DNA of 64,000 nucleotides from Cryptomeria japonica (Eukaryota; Streptophyta; Pinopsida; Cupressales; Cupressaceae): the NCBI RefSeq assembly GCF_030272615.1, contig NC_081415.1, forward strand, positions 622,851,740 to 622,915,739, given 5' to 3'. The notes beneath the pieces are model-generated. The model saw nothing but the letters and a program-made list of their open reading frames with translations. It searched no databases and had not been told where the DNA came from. A program made the translations under genes and the position numbers. Below, in pieces: positions 31,601 through 43,324 of the stretch (position 1 is its first letter; each line of letters begins with the position of its first letter).

Positions 31601-33043
31601 ACCCTCATAACGATTAATAAATGTGGTATGTAGAAATATAATGACTTTAATTTGCTTCCTTGTCAAGAATTCCACATCTCAAGGCATATTTATGTGAGGC
31701 CATCTTCTATATTTTCAATAATGAAGACATTATATTTGATGGATTATCATATTGTGGGTGAGGATATTCAAAGGGTCAATCTAGAACTTTTAAAAGTGAA
31801 TTCCTTAGGAAATATAACCAACAAAGGTAATACTACATGTATACTTAAGGTTCGAAACCTAAAAGAAGTATATAATTGGCGGCCAAAAAAAAAAAAGCTG
31901 AATATATAATAAAATAATTGATATAAAAAATAATAAAATACACCTCAAAATATTATTTGAAAAATAAATAAAAAAAAAAAACTTCGTAGAGTCATATTTT
32001 TTAATATTAAAAAATCTACTTAAAAATTTAATTTAAAGTTACTTGAACTTTTAGGTTTTTCTTGTTAAAGTTATCTTTAAATGTCTAAAATTTGTGTAAA
32101 ATTAAAGTACTTTTTATTTCTCCCATGTTGTTTCGATAAAGCATGGCTATTAAAATTATGGCATGGCTAGTACGGAACACTATGATGAAAGTAATTTATA
32201 CGATTTCCTTTTGACAAAAGTACACATGAGTTAATGGAGCAGTGTAAATGCATTTTACGGATCCATCAATTTTGGCGTGCTTATCAGAAAGAGGCTGGGG
32301 AAAGAGTGTGGGCCCAACAAATATGCGTGGATAAAAAGGATAAAAAAATCATTAGAAATTATCGAATGACTCCTGATAATGCAATCATCTTGCATGCCTA
32401 TCGATAAATGTGAGTCATTGATTTTGAGATTTACCTTGTCCCTTTCCAGTAAGGATTTGGAGTTTTTTTTGTTGTCGTCACAGAAGTGATGGAGTATCTT
32501 GGAAAAATGAGTGATTGTTACTCAATAGGTTTGAATTTGTTATTGTGAATGTTGTTCTTTATTATAATGATAAAACAACTATCTTTGTTCCCATCTATAA
32601 AATCAACCATTTTAACAGATAGGATTTGAGATTTCTTTTATTATAAGAGCATTTTATGGTTTATCAAATTTGATATATGATCATGTTAATTGATTAATCA
32701 TTGTGAATTTTTTATATAACTGAATCTCTTAGATATTTTTCAAATTTGTGCTTGTAGGTGTCTTAGGACCTTGTTGAGACTATGAGGGATATTTGTGGTC
32801 TTGCTATAAATAAAATGGTACAAGAGCATTAGATATGTATGACCAATCTTGTATTTGCCAAATTTTTTTTAGCTTTTATTTATTTTGTAAATTTATTAAT
32901 ACTATAGCAGTACATGAGACGTTTGAGGCACCTTATATCACTACATTTATATTTCCAAGGTTCAAGACTATATGACTATATTGCATGTAAATGACATAAA
33001 TTAAATATGCATAAAATATAACTTAAATCAAACCAAATACATG
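31601..33043. other. AT-rich unassigned DNA
   Basis: No gene, LTR edge or clear repeat is visible. The longest frame (31652-31909 plus) has no recognisable motif. The 32160-32470 part is less AT-biased and could be low-copy DNA. It ends at the CAAAC target site of TRG-1. Confidence 0.5.
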
Positions 33044-33048
33044 CAAAC

Positions 33049-34163
33049 TGTTGGAATCAAGGAACAATGAGATGGGGGGGGGGGAGGGTGAATTAGTGTT
33101 CAACAATTTTTAACCTTATTAACTTGTCCGTTTAACCACTTAATGCAAATGAATGAAAGAAAGATGTAGAAACACAAAATAATCAGAAACAACACCATAA
33201 CACCAGATTTTATATGTGGAAAACTTGGTTAAGGGAAAAACCACAGTGGGGATGAGACCCACAATATAATTATACTTTGTTAGAAGTATAAGAATACTAC
33301 ATTGGGAATGCACATGTATTCGGGAACACTACTTAGAGCTCACTTCTCAAATACAACAACCCCGAAAGGCTCACTACCTTACAAAATCTTCTACAAAAGA
33401 TAATTGGAATGTATAAACTGAAAAATAGCATCTACAAATGCCAAGGTACAGTTCCGGTTAACTACAAAACTCTTGATCTCACACTGCTCTACTACACTGC
33501 TTTGTTATACTATTCTTCAATATTCTGGAGTAGAAATCCTTCACTTGTGCATGTGAAAATGTGCACAATTGATCACAAAAGCTTTCCACACACACACACA
33601 CACTGATATGTAAAATGATCATATCAATTGATCTTTTATATCAACAACATGAAATTAGGTCTTCTACATGTCTGCTTCAAGAATACTATCCAAATAATGA
33701 AATGTGCATACATTCTCGGCTCAATCCAAACTCCAATGCATAGGTGGACCAAAAATAATTGTCCACATGCTACCCATATGTTGGAAAAACATCCTCGATC
33801 ATAAAAATAATCACCAAATTAGCTACAAAAATTCCGCACAATGATCTATTATTCAACTTGAAAACTTGTGCATCATATCTTCCAACTCAGTCAAGAATCA
33901 ACATCAGAGGCTAAGATTCTGGAATAAGGTACTCCAGACATCTAACTAACAGCCTTTAGTTCCGCAACATAAAATATTCAATTGAAATGAAATGCCTACC
34001 AAAATACTGTATACTGCAAGATGTTTTATTCTATCTCATCGGACCTATCCAAAACTCAATCTGACTTCCGACAGAAGCAAATCATGGACTGTAGATGGAA
34101 TTACTGACATGAGTTGCCATCAATGACAACATTGGACCATCTATGTAGTGTCTTTTGTCAACA
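33049..34163 (-). repeat. 3' LTR of TRG-1
   Basis: On the plus strand it runs from TGTTGGAATCAAGG to TTTTGTCAACA, and it borders the PPT at 34164. It has a poly-G run near 33074, a (CA)n run at 33587-33603 and the shared block GTGGAAAACTTGGTTAAGGG followed by AAAAACCACAGTGGGG. Confidence 0.88.
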
Positions 34164-34176
34164 ATCTCCCCCTTTG
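34164..34176 (-). promoter_or_regulatory. Polypurine tract of TRG-1
   Basis: The minus strand reads CAAAGGGGGAGAT next to the LTR start TGTTGAC, the same tract as in the copia elements of the window. Confidence 0.85.
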
Positions 34177-34419
34177 TCATTGATGGCAATACTTAGTGAA
34201 AAATGAGCAAGTGCTGGAACCAAAACCAACACACTTTACACTACAACCAAAAATCTAAAATTACAAAACTCCAAAAGACTCCTCCTAAGCTTATTACAAC
34301 ATTTTTCACTGTCCTACACACCCCCTTTGACATCAATGGAAAAGGTAGGGTTCTAGATGCCAAAATTCAAGCCAAAATTCTATATACAGACTACATATAC
34401 ACACATAAACCTTACTAAC

Positions 34420-36150
34420 TTACAAAAGTTTGTAAATATCTGCAAAAGTGTTCTTCAATGAACCCAAATGGCTATCCCAGTCCTTCTTGAGACTCTCTAA
34501 GATAGATATGAGACCATAGAACACATACGCTTGCGTCTTTGCCAACTTGAGATTTGAAGGTTCACTGGTGGCCTCAGCATCCCGAGCATCTTTCAATGCA
34601 CTTAACATAATGTCCAACTTCTAGGAGTGAAGAGACTTTGAAGTTAACCAACTCTACCAATGATTCTTTCCTTTTCATGGCTTCGGCTCCTGATCTTTTC
34701 AATTAGGGATATTACTTGATCTTCTTGACTGCTCATAGAAATTGACAAAGGATCAAGAGACTGAGATATCTAGGCTAATTGATCTTCATGCTCTTGGGAA
34801 TTCTTCTCAATATCCTTAGTGAACTTGGACAATGATAAACATGATTTTTAAATATTTCCACCTTTGGATAATCCATCTTGCATACTTTTCATTCAAGTAT
34901 CCAATGTAGCTCTATCATCAACAATCATTCTCTTCAATTTCCTGAGTCTCTTGGCATTAAACTCATTGCAGACCTTTACTTACGCTGATTTCTCTAATGA
35001 ATCAAAATAAGTATCCACCAAATTTATCAGACTCTTTAGTTGTTTGGATGGAGTATTAGATGCGTTCTTTTCAAATGTGGGCATTAATTTTCCAAGAACA
35101 CGGGATGCTAGGGTAAGCAACTCAATGTATTGAGTGTGAGATTTCAGAAAATCCTCACTTGCCTTAGCTTGAGAAAATGAAGCTAATTGAAGCTTCTAAA
35201 TAGGGGACAAAGTGGCAAGGTTGATTGGGCCTTGCAAAAATTCCCTATCATCAATAATCTTTTTACCTTTCACTATCCCTGCAGTGTTTATTGCTTCAGT
35301 GCATTTGCCCTCAATATCAACTTCAACTTTAACCTTAACCTTCTCCACCTTTTCCTTCTCTTCTATATTCTCTGCATAAATCTTCTCAGTTGCCTTAGAA
35401 GGATTATCAGTGTCAGTCAAAGGATTTTGTGTATCCTCAACCTCATTTCCTTTTCTTGCTTATTCTTCACCCTTATCTGCCACATCCTCATCTCTAACAT
35501 CTTCTAGATCATTCATCTATATCTGATCAACTGTCTGCACTTCGAGAAAAGGAGTATCAACCTTTGTTTGATCACCTTGGGATACCATGCTCTGAGTTTT
35601 TAGACTAGATTTAGGAGCATAATCCCAAGTTTTCTCAGGGATAACCTCATACTGATTCTGAACCAATACTCTCCTCAAGATTCTTTTTGTATCCTTAATA
35701 ACTTCTTTAGTCTTGCCAATCATGATATTATTTACTCTATTCTTGCTCCTAAACTCATTCTTGGCCTCCTTGAGAATTCTTGCAATCTCCTCATTTGTAA
35801 AACACCGTGTGGTACCACTGAAAAATGTACTCTTCGGATCATCTTCCATGGATATAAATGGATGTTTCTTAAAGTCTAGCCGAGCTCTTTCAATGATATC
35901 TACAACTAGCAAGGTTGTAGTTCCAGAGGAAACCATTTTAGAAATTCAAACTTCAAACTTGAAAGGTTTCACTGGTAAATACCTTGACCACCAGATTAGG
36001 AAATTTGTGCATTAAATATTCTTCACGCTTCGGTCTCTTGGGTGATCTTATCGCAAAGCACTCTCTTCTTCTTCTCTTGAATGTAAAGTGATTAAGTAAC
36101 ATTTTTTTATCTTTGGCATACCTAACTTTTAGGTGTAATAAATGCACTTT
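34420..36150 (-). pseudogene. TRG-1 second ORF, unrecognised
   Basis: It occupies the place of pol. The best-preserved part (35517-35936, 139 codons) reads TTTLLVVDIIERARLDFKKHP, FFSGTTRCFTNEEIARILKEA and TKRILRRVLVQNQYEVIPEKTWDYAP. Upstream is a basic stretch (FKRRRRECFAIRSPKRPKREEY, about 36050) that could be a nuclear localisation signal. Downstream is a Lys/Glu/Val-rich stretch (35196-35420, same frame) and then helix-rich, charged sequence to about 34420. Frameshifts and stops break it. I do not recognise the family; no enzyme motif is seen. Confidence 0.5.
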
Positions 36151-36344
36151 GCCCTAATACTTCCAGATACCCTGCATACACAGACTTGCTCTGCCAAAAA
36201 TCTTCTATAGACTTCAAGCACTTTCAAAAATCCTTTCAATGGATTAGTAATCATCAAATACAACTTCTGCAACCTACCAGAATCAAGCACAAATTTCAAA
36301 CATGGGGGTTTATAAGGTTTTCATGAAAACTCCCCCAAGGCTGA

Positions 36345-37534
36345 ATGCCTTAGCTTAGTTACTGGATGAAGTTTCAGCACTAGAATCAGGTGCGGACCCA
36401 TTTCCAGTATTTGAGTCACTCTTCTTAACCCATGTCTTCTTCATCTAATTTTTGATCTCCTCAACTTTCATTTTTCCTTTCTCATTTGGCTGCACATTCT
36501 TTTTCTTGTCTACCAGACCATTCCTATTCACATTTATGTTTCTGCAGTATCTTGCAATGTGACCGGATTTGTTACAATTGTAGCATACCACATTTCCTTG
36601 TCTAGGCCTAAAATTCCCTTGATTTCCTCTTGATCTGAAATGATTAGCAACATGTGCAAACCTACCATATGCATAACATCAGACATTCCTTCTATTTGGA
36701 AATTTATTCATCATACTTCTGCATTCATTTGACTTATGATCATACTTGTTGCATTTAAAACATTGATCGAAGAAAAGTGGATCATTTTGATTCATTCCAT
36801 TTCTACATTGACTAGCCATATGACCAAATTTATTGCAAACAAAATAGTTACCATTGAACTTATGAGCATTAGGTTGCCTTACTGGAGGCCTTTTAGCTTT
36901 GTTCTTCTGATGTTGAGACTTATGATTGCTTTGACCAGATCCAGAGCTTTCACCTTTGTCAAATCTAAGACCTCTTCTATCATTAGCATCCTTATGGATT
37001 TCAAGCATCTCATTAATCTTGGCTGAACTGATCTTGAACTTCTCCTTGTACTCATTTGTAGTTTCAAGATCATATCTAAGAAGAAGAGTCTTCTTTCTAA
37101 GTTCTTCTTTGGTTTCATGCAAATCATGCTCTAGTTGACCATTCTCACAACCAAGTTTGCTTCATTCTTAAGATCTTTCTTTCAAGGAATGATGAAGATC
37201 CTCTTCATTCTTATTTCTTTCCTCAATCTCCTTGGTCAATTTCCTCACTATAGATTCCATTTCATGTTTTAGGTCTGCATTCTCTAGCAAGTTTCTCACA
37301 TTCTTATGTCTTCTGTTTCAAGGCTTGATCATACATTCTTTGGCTTTCTTTCTCCTTTAGCTTATCAACAAGTTCTTTTCTTTTCTCTCTTGACTTGGTC
37401 AACCAATCTTTTAATGACTAGATTAATTTTTTAACATCTCTAAGATTCACTTTCATCCACTAGACCTTAGCTTGGGATTGATCAAGATTATTAAGTACCA
37501 CAGTAAGTTGATGTTGAATATTACTAGAATCCAT
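36345..37534 (-). pseudogene. TRG-1 Gag-like protein with four zinc knuckles
   Basis: It starts at ATG 37534 (MDSSNIQHQL), about 54 bp from the primer site. The N-terminal half is rich in Lys, Glu and Leu (e.g. KRKELVDKLKEKESQ) and looks like a long coiled coil. Next come four CCHC-type knuckles. The first lacks its leading Cys (YFVCNKFGHMASQC), the second is intact (CFKCNKYDHKSNEC), the third has lost two Cys (CYAYGRFAHVANHF) and the fourth is intact (CYNCNKSGHIARYC). A basic tail follows. Copia Gags usually have one knuckle. Stops and frameshifts are present in the coiled-coil half. Confidence 0.75.
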
Positions 37535-37587
37535 TAATTCACCTTCTCAGATCCTCCTCAAGCTATTAGGATTCTTTCGAGGGACTA

Positions 37588-37600
37588 GGCTTTGATACCA
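37588..37600 (-). promoter_or_regulatory. Primer binding site of TRG-1, initiator tRNA-Met type
   Basis: The minus strand reads TGGTATCAAAGCC, one change from TGGTATCAGAGC, 2 bp from the 5' LTR. Confidence 0.85.
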
Positions 37601-37602
37601 AT

Positions 37603-39668
37603 TATTGGAATCAAGGAACACTAAGAGGGGGGATGAATCATTGCTTTCCAATTTTTACCTTTATTAACTTCTCCTTTTAACCACTTAATGAAAATGAATG
37701 AAAGAAAGATGTAGAAACACAAAGAAATCAACAAGAACAACATAACACCATCTTTTATATGTGGAAAACCCAGTTAAGGTAAAAACCACGATGGGGATCA
37801 GATGACACCCATAGTATAATTTACTCTGTTAGAAGTATAATAATATTATATTGGGAATGCACATGCATTTAGGCACACTACCTAGAGCTCAATGCTCAAA
37901 GAAAGAAGGGAAACAACCCCAGAAGTCTCACTGCCTTACAAAATCTTTTATAAAAGATAATTGGAATGTTTGAACTAAAAATTAACTTCTACAAATTCCA
38001 AAAAACAGTTGTTAGAATCAAGGAACACTGAGAGGGGGGGAGGGTGAATCAATGTTCTGCTAGAAATCAAATTCATAGACTTATTCTTTATCCACCGGTT
38101 AGCAATGTATAATAGTAAAGAATATAAGCAAGTAGTAAATAAACTACAGACGCACAACACCAGAATTTTTACGTGGAAAACTGGAAAGGGAAAAACCACG
38201 GTGGGGCTGGAACCCACAACATTCATATACTATGGCCAGGAGTACATAAATATTACATAGATAGGGAATGCACTTACATTTAGGCTCACTGCTTAATTAT
38301 AATAAGGGAAACAACCTGAAGGAAGGTTCACTACCTTGTAGAGATTTACAATGAGGAAATACAATAAAATAACTATGGAATAACATCTAATAATGCAAGA
38401 ATGAGTTCCAGTTAAGTGCAAGTTCTCTAACTGTAATCGCTTTGCAACATGCTCTATTTATGTCTCAGTTAGCTACTAGATCAAATGCGCATGTGAAACT
38501 ATGCTCAATCACATCAAAACAAATAACCACACCTATTATGTCAAAAACCAATCACCAATTCAATCTTATATATCCCAGTCATATAAAAATTAATCTCCTA
38601 CAAGTCGACTTCCAGAAATGTAACGTGTAGCTGCAAGTTAGCTTCAATTACTATCAAAACATAGCACCAGACCAAAAAGTATCCCCAAAAGCTTCAACAA
38701 TGTCAGCCTTCATCATTTCCACCTCAAACTTAGTCACCACAAATCACCGCAATCACCAGAAATCTTCCGGACCAAAACTCTACAGAAATAACCCTGAATT
38801 ACTGGTTAACACTTGCTTCCGGATAAGAAGAATTACGACCGCCAGATCAAATCTCCAAGAAGATTTGCCATCAATGACAACCCTAAACCATAAATCAAGC
38901 ATCAAAAATCACCGAATGAGTGTCAATTGCCAACAATAATTCCGGTTAAGCACATAACTCTTGATCTCACACTGCTCTGTTACATTGCTTTGTTCTGTTG
39001 TTCTTCAATATTCCATAGCAGAAATCCTTCACTTGTGCATGTGAAACTATGCACAATCAATCACAAACAATTTCCATGCACACACAAACATCCAAAATGA
39101 TCATATCCATTGGTCTTTTATATCTGTAACATGAAATTAGGTCTTCTACATGTTGGCTTCAAGAATACTATCCAAATAATGAAACGTGCATACATTGTCA
39201 ACTCAATTTGAAATCCAATACATATGCAGACCAAAAAGAATTGTCCACATGCTACCCATATGTCATAAAAATATCCTCGATCACAGAAACAATCACCAAA
39301 ATAGCTACAACAATTCCACACGATGATCTACTATGCAAGTTGGCTATACAAACTATTCAACCTAAAAAACCTGTGCACCGGATCTTCCAACTCACTTAAC
39401 AGTCAACAAAAGAGGCTAAGATTCTAGAATAAGGTACTACAGACATCTAATTAACAACCTTTAGCTCCAGAACACAAAATATTCAATCGAAATGAAATGC
39501 CAACCAAAATACTATATATTGTCGGATGTTTTGTTCTATCTCACCGGACATGTCCAAAACTCAATCCGACTTTCGGTAGAAGCAAATCATGAACAGTAAA
39601 TGGAATTATTGACATGAGTTGCCATCAATGAAAATATTGGATCATCAATGCAATGTCTCTTGCCAACA
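37603..39668 (-). repeat. 5' LTR of TRG-1, interrupted by a solo LTR
   Basis: The two parts are 37603-38009 and 38936-39668, about 1.14 kb together, matching the 3' LTR along its length. It starts TATTGGAATC on the plus strand where the partner has TGTTGGAATC. The outer end ...TTGCCAACA meets the CAAAC duplication. Confidence 0.88.
38010..38935 (-). mobile_element. Solo LTR nested in the TRG-1 5' LTR
   Basis: A 926-bp unit from TGTTAGAATCAAGG to ATTGCCAACA has its own poly-G block and its own TTTTTACGTGGAAAAC / AAAAACCACGGTGGGG block. It is related to, but distinct from, the TRG-1 LTR. Flanks are ACAGT (38005-38009) and ATAAT (38936-38940). The uninterrupted 3' LTR has ACAGT at this spot, so the right copy seems to have changed by two transitions. 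No internal region is present. Confidence 0.85.
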
Positions 39669-39673
39669 CAAAC

Positions 39674-40918
39674 CTCATACAATTCCTTCTCTAGATCGGT
39701 CCTATCGAGCTCTATCCAAGTCTATAGTTTATCCTTTCCCTCTTGTAGGGGAGAAGATTCTCCCCCTCCAAGATGATTAATATTAGAAGGAAAATATATC
39801 TGACTCTACTTCTTCAAACATGTGCTAAGATGAGCCAGGGGATAACAAACAAATAAACTAACTACACTACACAAGAGATAAATAACAGAATTACAATGTA
39901 GAAACAATGAATATACAAAACTAAATTTACAAAACAATGTAGTGTTAAAAGCATATTATACCTACGAACTGGGGAGCTCTTGTGTTCTGGATGCTAGCGT
40001 AGGGCGTAGACACCAGCGCGATGTGTTGTAGTCCGTATGACCCACAAATAGGGAAAAGTCCAGAAAGGAACCTGCAAATGGCCTCTTGTGCGCGAAACTT
40101 GTTCGTCATGTGCACACATTGAGATGGGGAAACTATTGGGGTTGTATAGGGGCATGCCTCAATTAGACCCCCATTTAGGTGTTTCCACCACCATGGAAAA
40201 CAAGATAGATAGATTGGAAAAATAAATTGGAACTTGGAAAATTGGAAAGTAAATGCAGATAGAAAATAAACTTTGTCCAAAAGAAGCTAACTTCTATTGC
40301 ATACAATGAATATTGGAATGTTGGAAACAAATATTTAACAATGCAAAGGACCCATTGCATGTAAAAGAGATTGGTAAAATAGAGAGAGATAATGAGCATG
40401 AATTAAAACCCCTCGCATTTGGAATCATGAGCATGACGAAGCCCACTTGATTACTTTGTTGGTAAGAAGCCACCACAAGAAGGCTGTAACTTGATATTGG
40501 TAGAATGTATGTCCAAGAGCATAAAGAGAGCAGAAAAATATTGAGAGCACAATGAAAGCCAAGAGAAAAGATTCCAAGTTTGGGAACCCTTCTAAATGAG
40601 AAAGGAATGGTTCTTAAACCCAAAAGGGGCACGAAGAGTTATTATGGCGAAACGCGAGCCAAAGGACACGCATCGGCCAATGTCTAACTCTCTGCTAGAT
40701 TTGAGATTCGGCCAACTTTTTGGGACATTAGTGTGGCGCGTGGACATCCCCATGTCGCGCTTCCATCCATCAAAAAGTAGGTCCAAAGGGGCTTTTGAGG
40801 CATTTCAAGGAAATTTATCCTTCAATCTCATGATGCTAAAATAACATACTTTTGATCATGGACTCGTCATAATTGCACTAGGCATAAGTGTCATAAATGC
40901 ATCGAGTGCAATTTAGGA
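39674..40918. other. Unassigned DNA, no supported gene
   Basis: Several short frames on both strands (39945-40844) have no recognisable motif. The segment from 40560 to 40800 is less AT-rich than its surroundings and contains GGCGCGTGG-like words. It may be part of an LTR whose mates are outside the window. Confidence 0.4.
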
Positions 40919-41295
40919 CACTACACCTCTCTCCCTCTCTCTCTTTCTCTCTATCTCTCCCTTGACTTAAGTCTTTTTTAAAGCTCAAGTTCTTTCTCTC
41001 TCTACCATTCTCTAGATAGGTCCCCTCTTTGTCTAGATCCTCTCTCTCTCTCTCTCTTGACTTAAGTCTTTTTAAAGATCTTTCTTTCCATCTATATATC
41101 CTTCTCTAGATAGCTCCTCTCTCTCTAGATCCAAGTCTAGAGGTCTTCTCTATCCCCCTCTCTCTCTTTTTCTCTCTCTCCCTTGACTTAAGTCTTTCTA
41201 AAGATATTTCTTTCTATATCTCTATCCTTCTCTAAATAGGTCCCCTCACTCTAGATCCAAGTCTATAGGTCCTCTCCCTCTCTCCCTCTTAAGGT
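40919..41295 (+). repeat. CT-rich minisatellite, left block
   Basis: CT runs alternate with the recurring words CTTGACTTAAGTCTTTTTAA, CTAGATAGGTC and TAGATCCAAGTCTA, with a unit of roughly 100-120 bp in three to four copies. The same words make up 56766-57790, on the other side of the Copia-3/4 array. A short further piece with TTGACTTAAGTCTATAAA is at 42281-42325. Confidence 0.8.
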
Positions 41296-42280
41296 GATCA
41301 CATAATACTAGGTTACACTTTTTGGCCAAACTTGACACTGAACTCAACATTTTGCACCAGATCTTTACTTCTAACACTTTAGTAGCTCAACCATTAAGGA
41401 TTTGAAGATGAAGTAAAATACCGATTTGTGAGATTTTTCATACATATTCTAAATATACTTTTTTTAAAAATAATTAGAAATGAATTATCCATATTATTAT
41501 GTAACTTTTTTAATAACTTAATTTTTACAGTAATCAACATTTTTTCAAAAGTGACATTTGTTATGTAATGTATAAAATTGCTTATAGCAAGAAGGAAATT
41601 ATAATTTTTAAAAGATAGATTTGTCACACCAATATCTAGTGGATGGATATTTTTTCATAATTTTTTGTTACATATTTTTTTTAGTTAATTTTTGAAGTAA
41701 GAGTAACTTTAATTTGGACAGAGGTGTATTCCATAATGCACAACTTTTTTTCCATGCATTTGAATTAAATTCTTCTTTTTGTGTTAAAATGAGAATATCA
41801 ATACCTAGAGAAAAGATATTTTTTACAATTTTTTACTCTATTTTTCAAAATTTCTACATGTATGAAATATTATCCTTAATGTTTAATGAAAACCCTACAT
41901 TCATAAGAAATAAAACATAGATATATTAATAGAATTAAGCTTATTAAAAACTATACTATTTGGAAATCTTATAATAAGGCCTACATACTTAAAAAAACAA
42001 AACTTTTAAATGAATTCATTGGACCCCCCCAAAAGCTAATGTAAAACTTGTTTTTTATTAGCATTTTGATAGGTGTGAAAGAGACTACAATGTAGGCATG
42101 ATTCAAGAGTAGAGAGGTTCTATTTGAGGGATTTTTATCTAAGAGACTTTGATCTAACTCTCTTCAATTAATTACTTCAAATGGGACCTATCAAGGCTTA
42201 AATAATTATAATTTTTAAAAAATGTATGATTTCAACAAAAAATAGGATATACTGAAAAGTGTAAGCTAGTATTGTGGGAT
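41296..42280. other. AT-rich unassigned DNA
   Basis: I see no gene, LTR edge or tandem repeat here. It separates two pieces of the CT-rich minisatellite and may itself be an insertion in it. Confidence 0.45.
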
Positions 42281-42329
42281 CACCCCTCTCTCTTTCCCTC
42301 TCTCCCATTTGACTTAAGTCTATAAAAAA

Positions 42330-43324
42330 CTATCGAATGCTGGGGGAGGCATGAATCAACATATACAAAGACTTGATCACATTAAAGTACTTGAACAATA
42401 ACATTCATGCAAATACATATGTATGAAAGAAAGAACTAAAATAGAGAATACTAAGATTTTTATGTGGAAAACCTAAAATGGGAAAAACCATGATGTGAAT
42501 CAAACTCACAATATATATATTATTTATTTACAATATTTGAGGCCACTAGCTAGAGAGCTCACTTCTCTAGACTTGTAGGCTAAGACGCACAACCTTAGGT
42601 AAGATACAAGATAAAAACTTGCACAATAGAAGATCGCCTCTTTGGGGAAAGGTACAAAAACAACTGTCCAAATTCAACAAGAATAATACACTGAATTGTA
42701 CATAGAAAAAAATCTATCAAAATGTGGATAAAAGTTTACATCTAAATATATCCATTTATCTGCATTGCAATACTTCTAGACCTAGATTAATTCACTTCAA
42801 CTTAGCATCATATTTGCACTACACATCTCACCACATACTTCCTATTCATGTCATACCATCACATCTATATAAAACACGTACAACTAGTTTGCTTGTTATA
42901 TATCAATTAGATCAACAACTAGGTTAGGCAAAAGGAAAATGTAATGTGTACATAATATTGACCCAAAAAAATACCATCCAAAAAGTAAAAAAATATGTGT
43001 AAGGGATCACACCAAGTCAACACTCCTTCCAAATATCACCAAAAGACCTTACTCACAGCCACTCAAACTAAAATGCACAAGTTGGTAAAAAAAGATCTGT
43101 TAAGCCCAAAACAACTTAATCTGAACCCAAAAATAGAATAAGTGGCCACTAGAAAAGGACAACACCCTAGGAATAATAACAATTGATCTACAACATCCTT
43201 AAGACAATATAATGATGTGGAAAGCAATGTATTCCTCCACATACTCCTAGAATCAAAACTAGAGCTTGATAGACAACAATGTTTCTCATGAATCAACCAT
43301 TCAAACAATTGGAAAACTAAAATC
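42330..43324 (-). mobile_element. Copia-type LTR remnant, minus strand
   Basis: Near 42335-42355 a G-rich block followed by CATGAATCAAC mirrors LTR ends. The block TTTTTATGTGGAAAACC...GGGAAAAACCATGATG (42448-42496) is the shared copia LTR motif, followed by the usual AACTCACAATAT and GCTCACTTCTC words. The right edge is not defined and no internal region is seen. Confidence 0.55.

Larger units (their letters stand above)
33049..39668 (-). mobile_element. TRG-1: gag-bearing LTR retrotransposon without pol
   Basis: Two LTRs (33049-34163 and 37603-39668, the latter with a nested solo LTR) enclose 3.4 kb with PBS, a Gag-like ORF, an unknown ORF and PPT. The 5-bp target duplication CAAAC (33044-33048, 39669-39673) is exact. 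No protease, integrase, RT or RNase H motif is seen in any frame of the internal part. It resembles the TR-GAG type of non-autonomous element and would need enzymes from an autonomous copia. By eye the LTRs are roughly 80-85% identical, so it is old. Confidence 0.85.

Noticed and set aside
31601..33043. Possible host gene or promoter in AT-rich DNA
   Set aside because: No frame, splice or promoter pattern strong enough to support it.
39945..40844. Overlapping frames of 64-112 codons on both strands
   Set aside because: No motif, no homologous neighbour and similar lengths on both strands. I do not call a gene.
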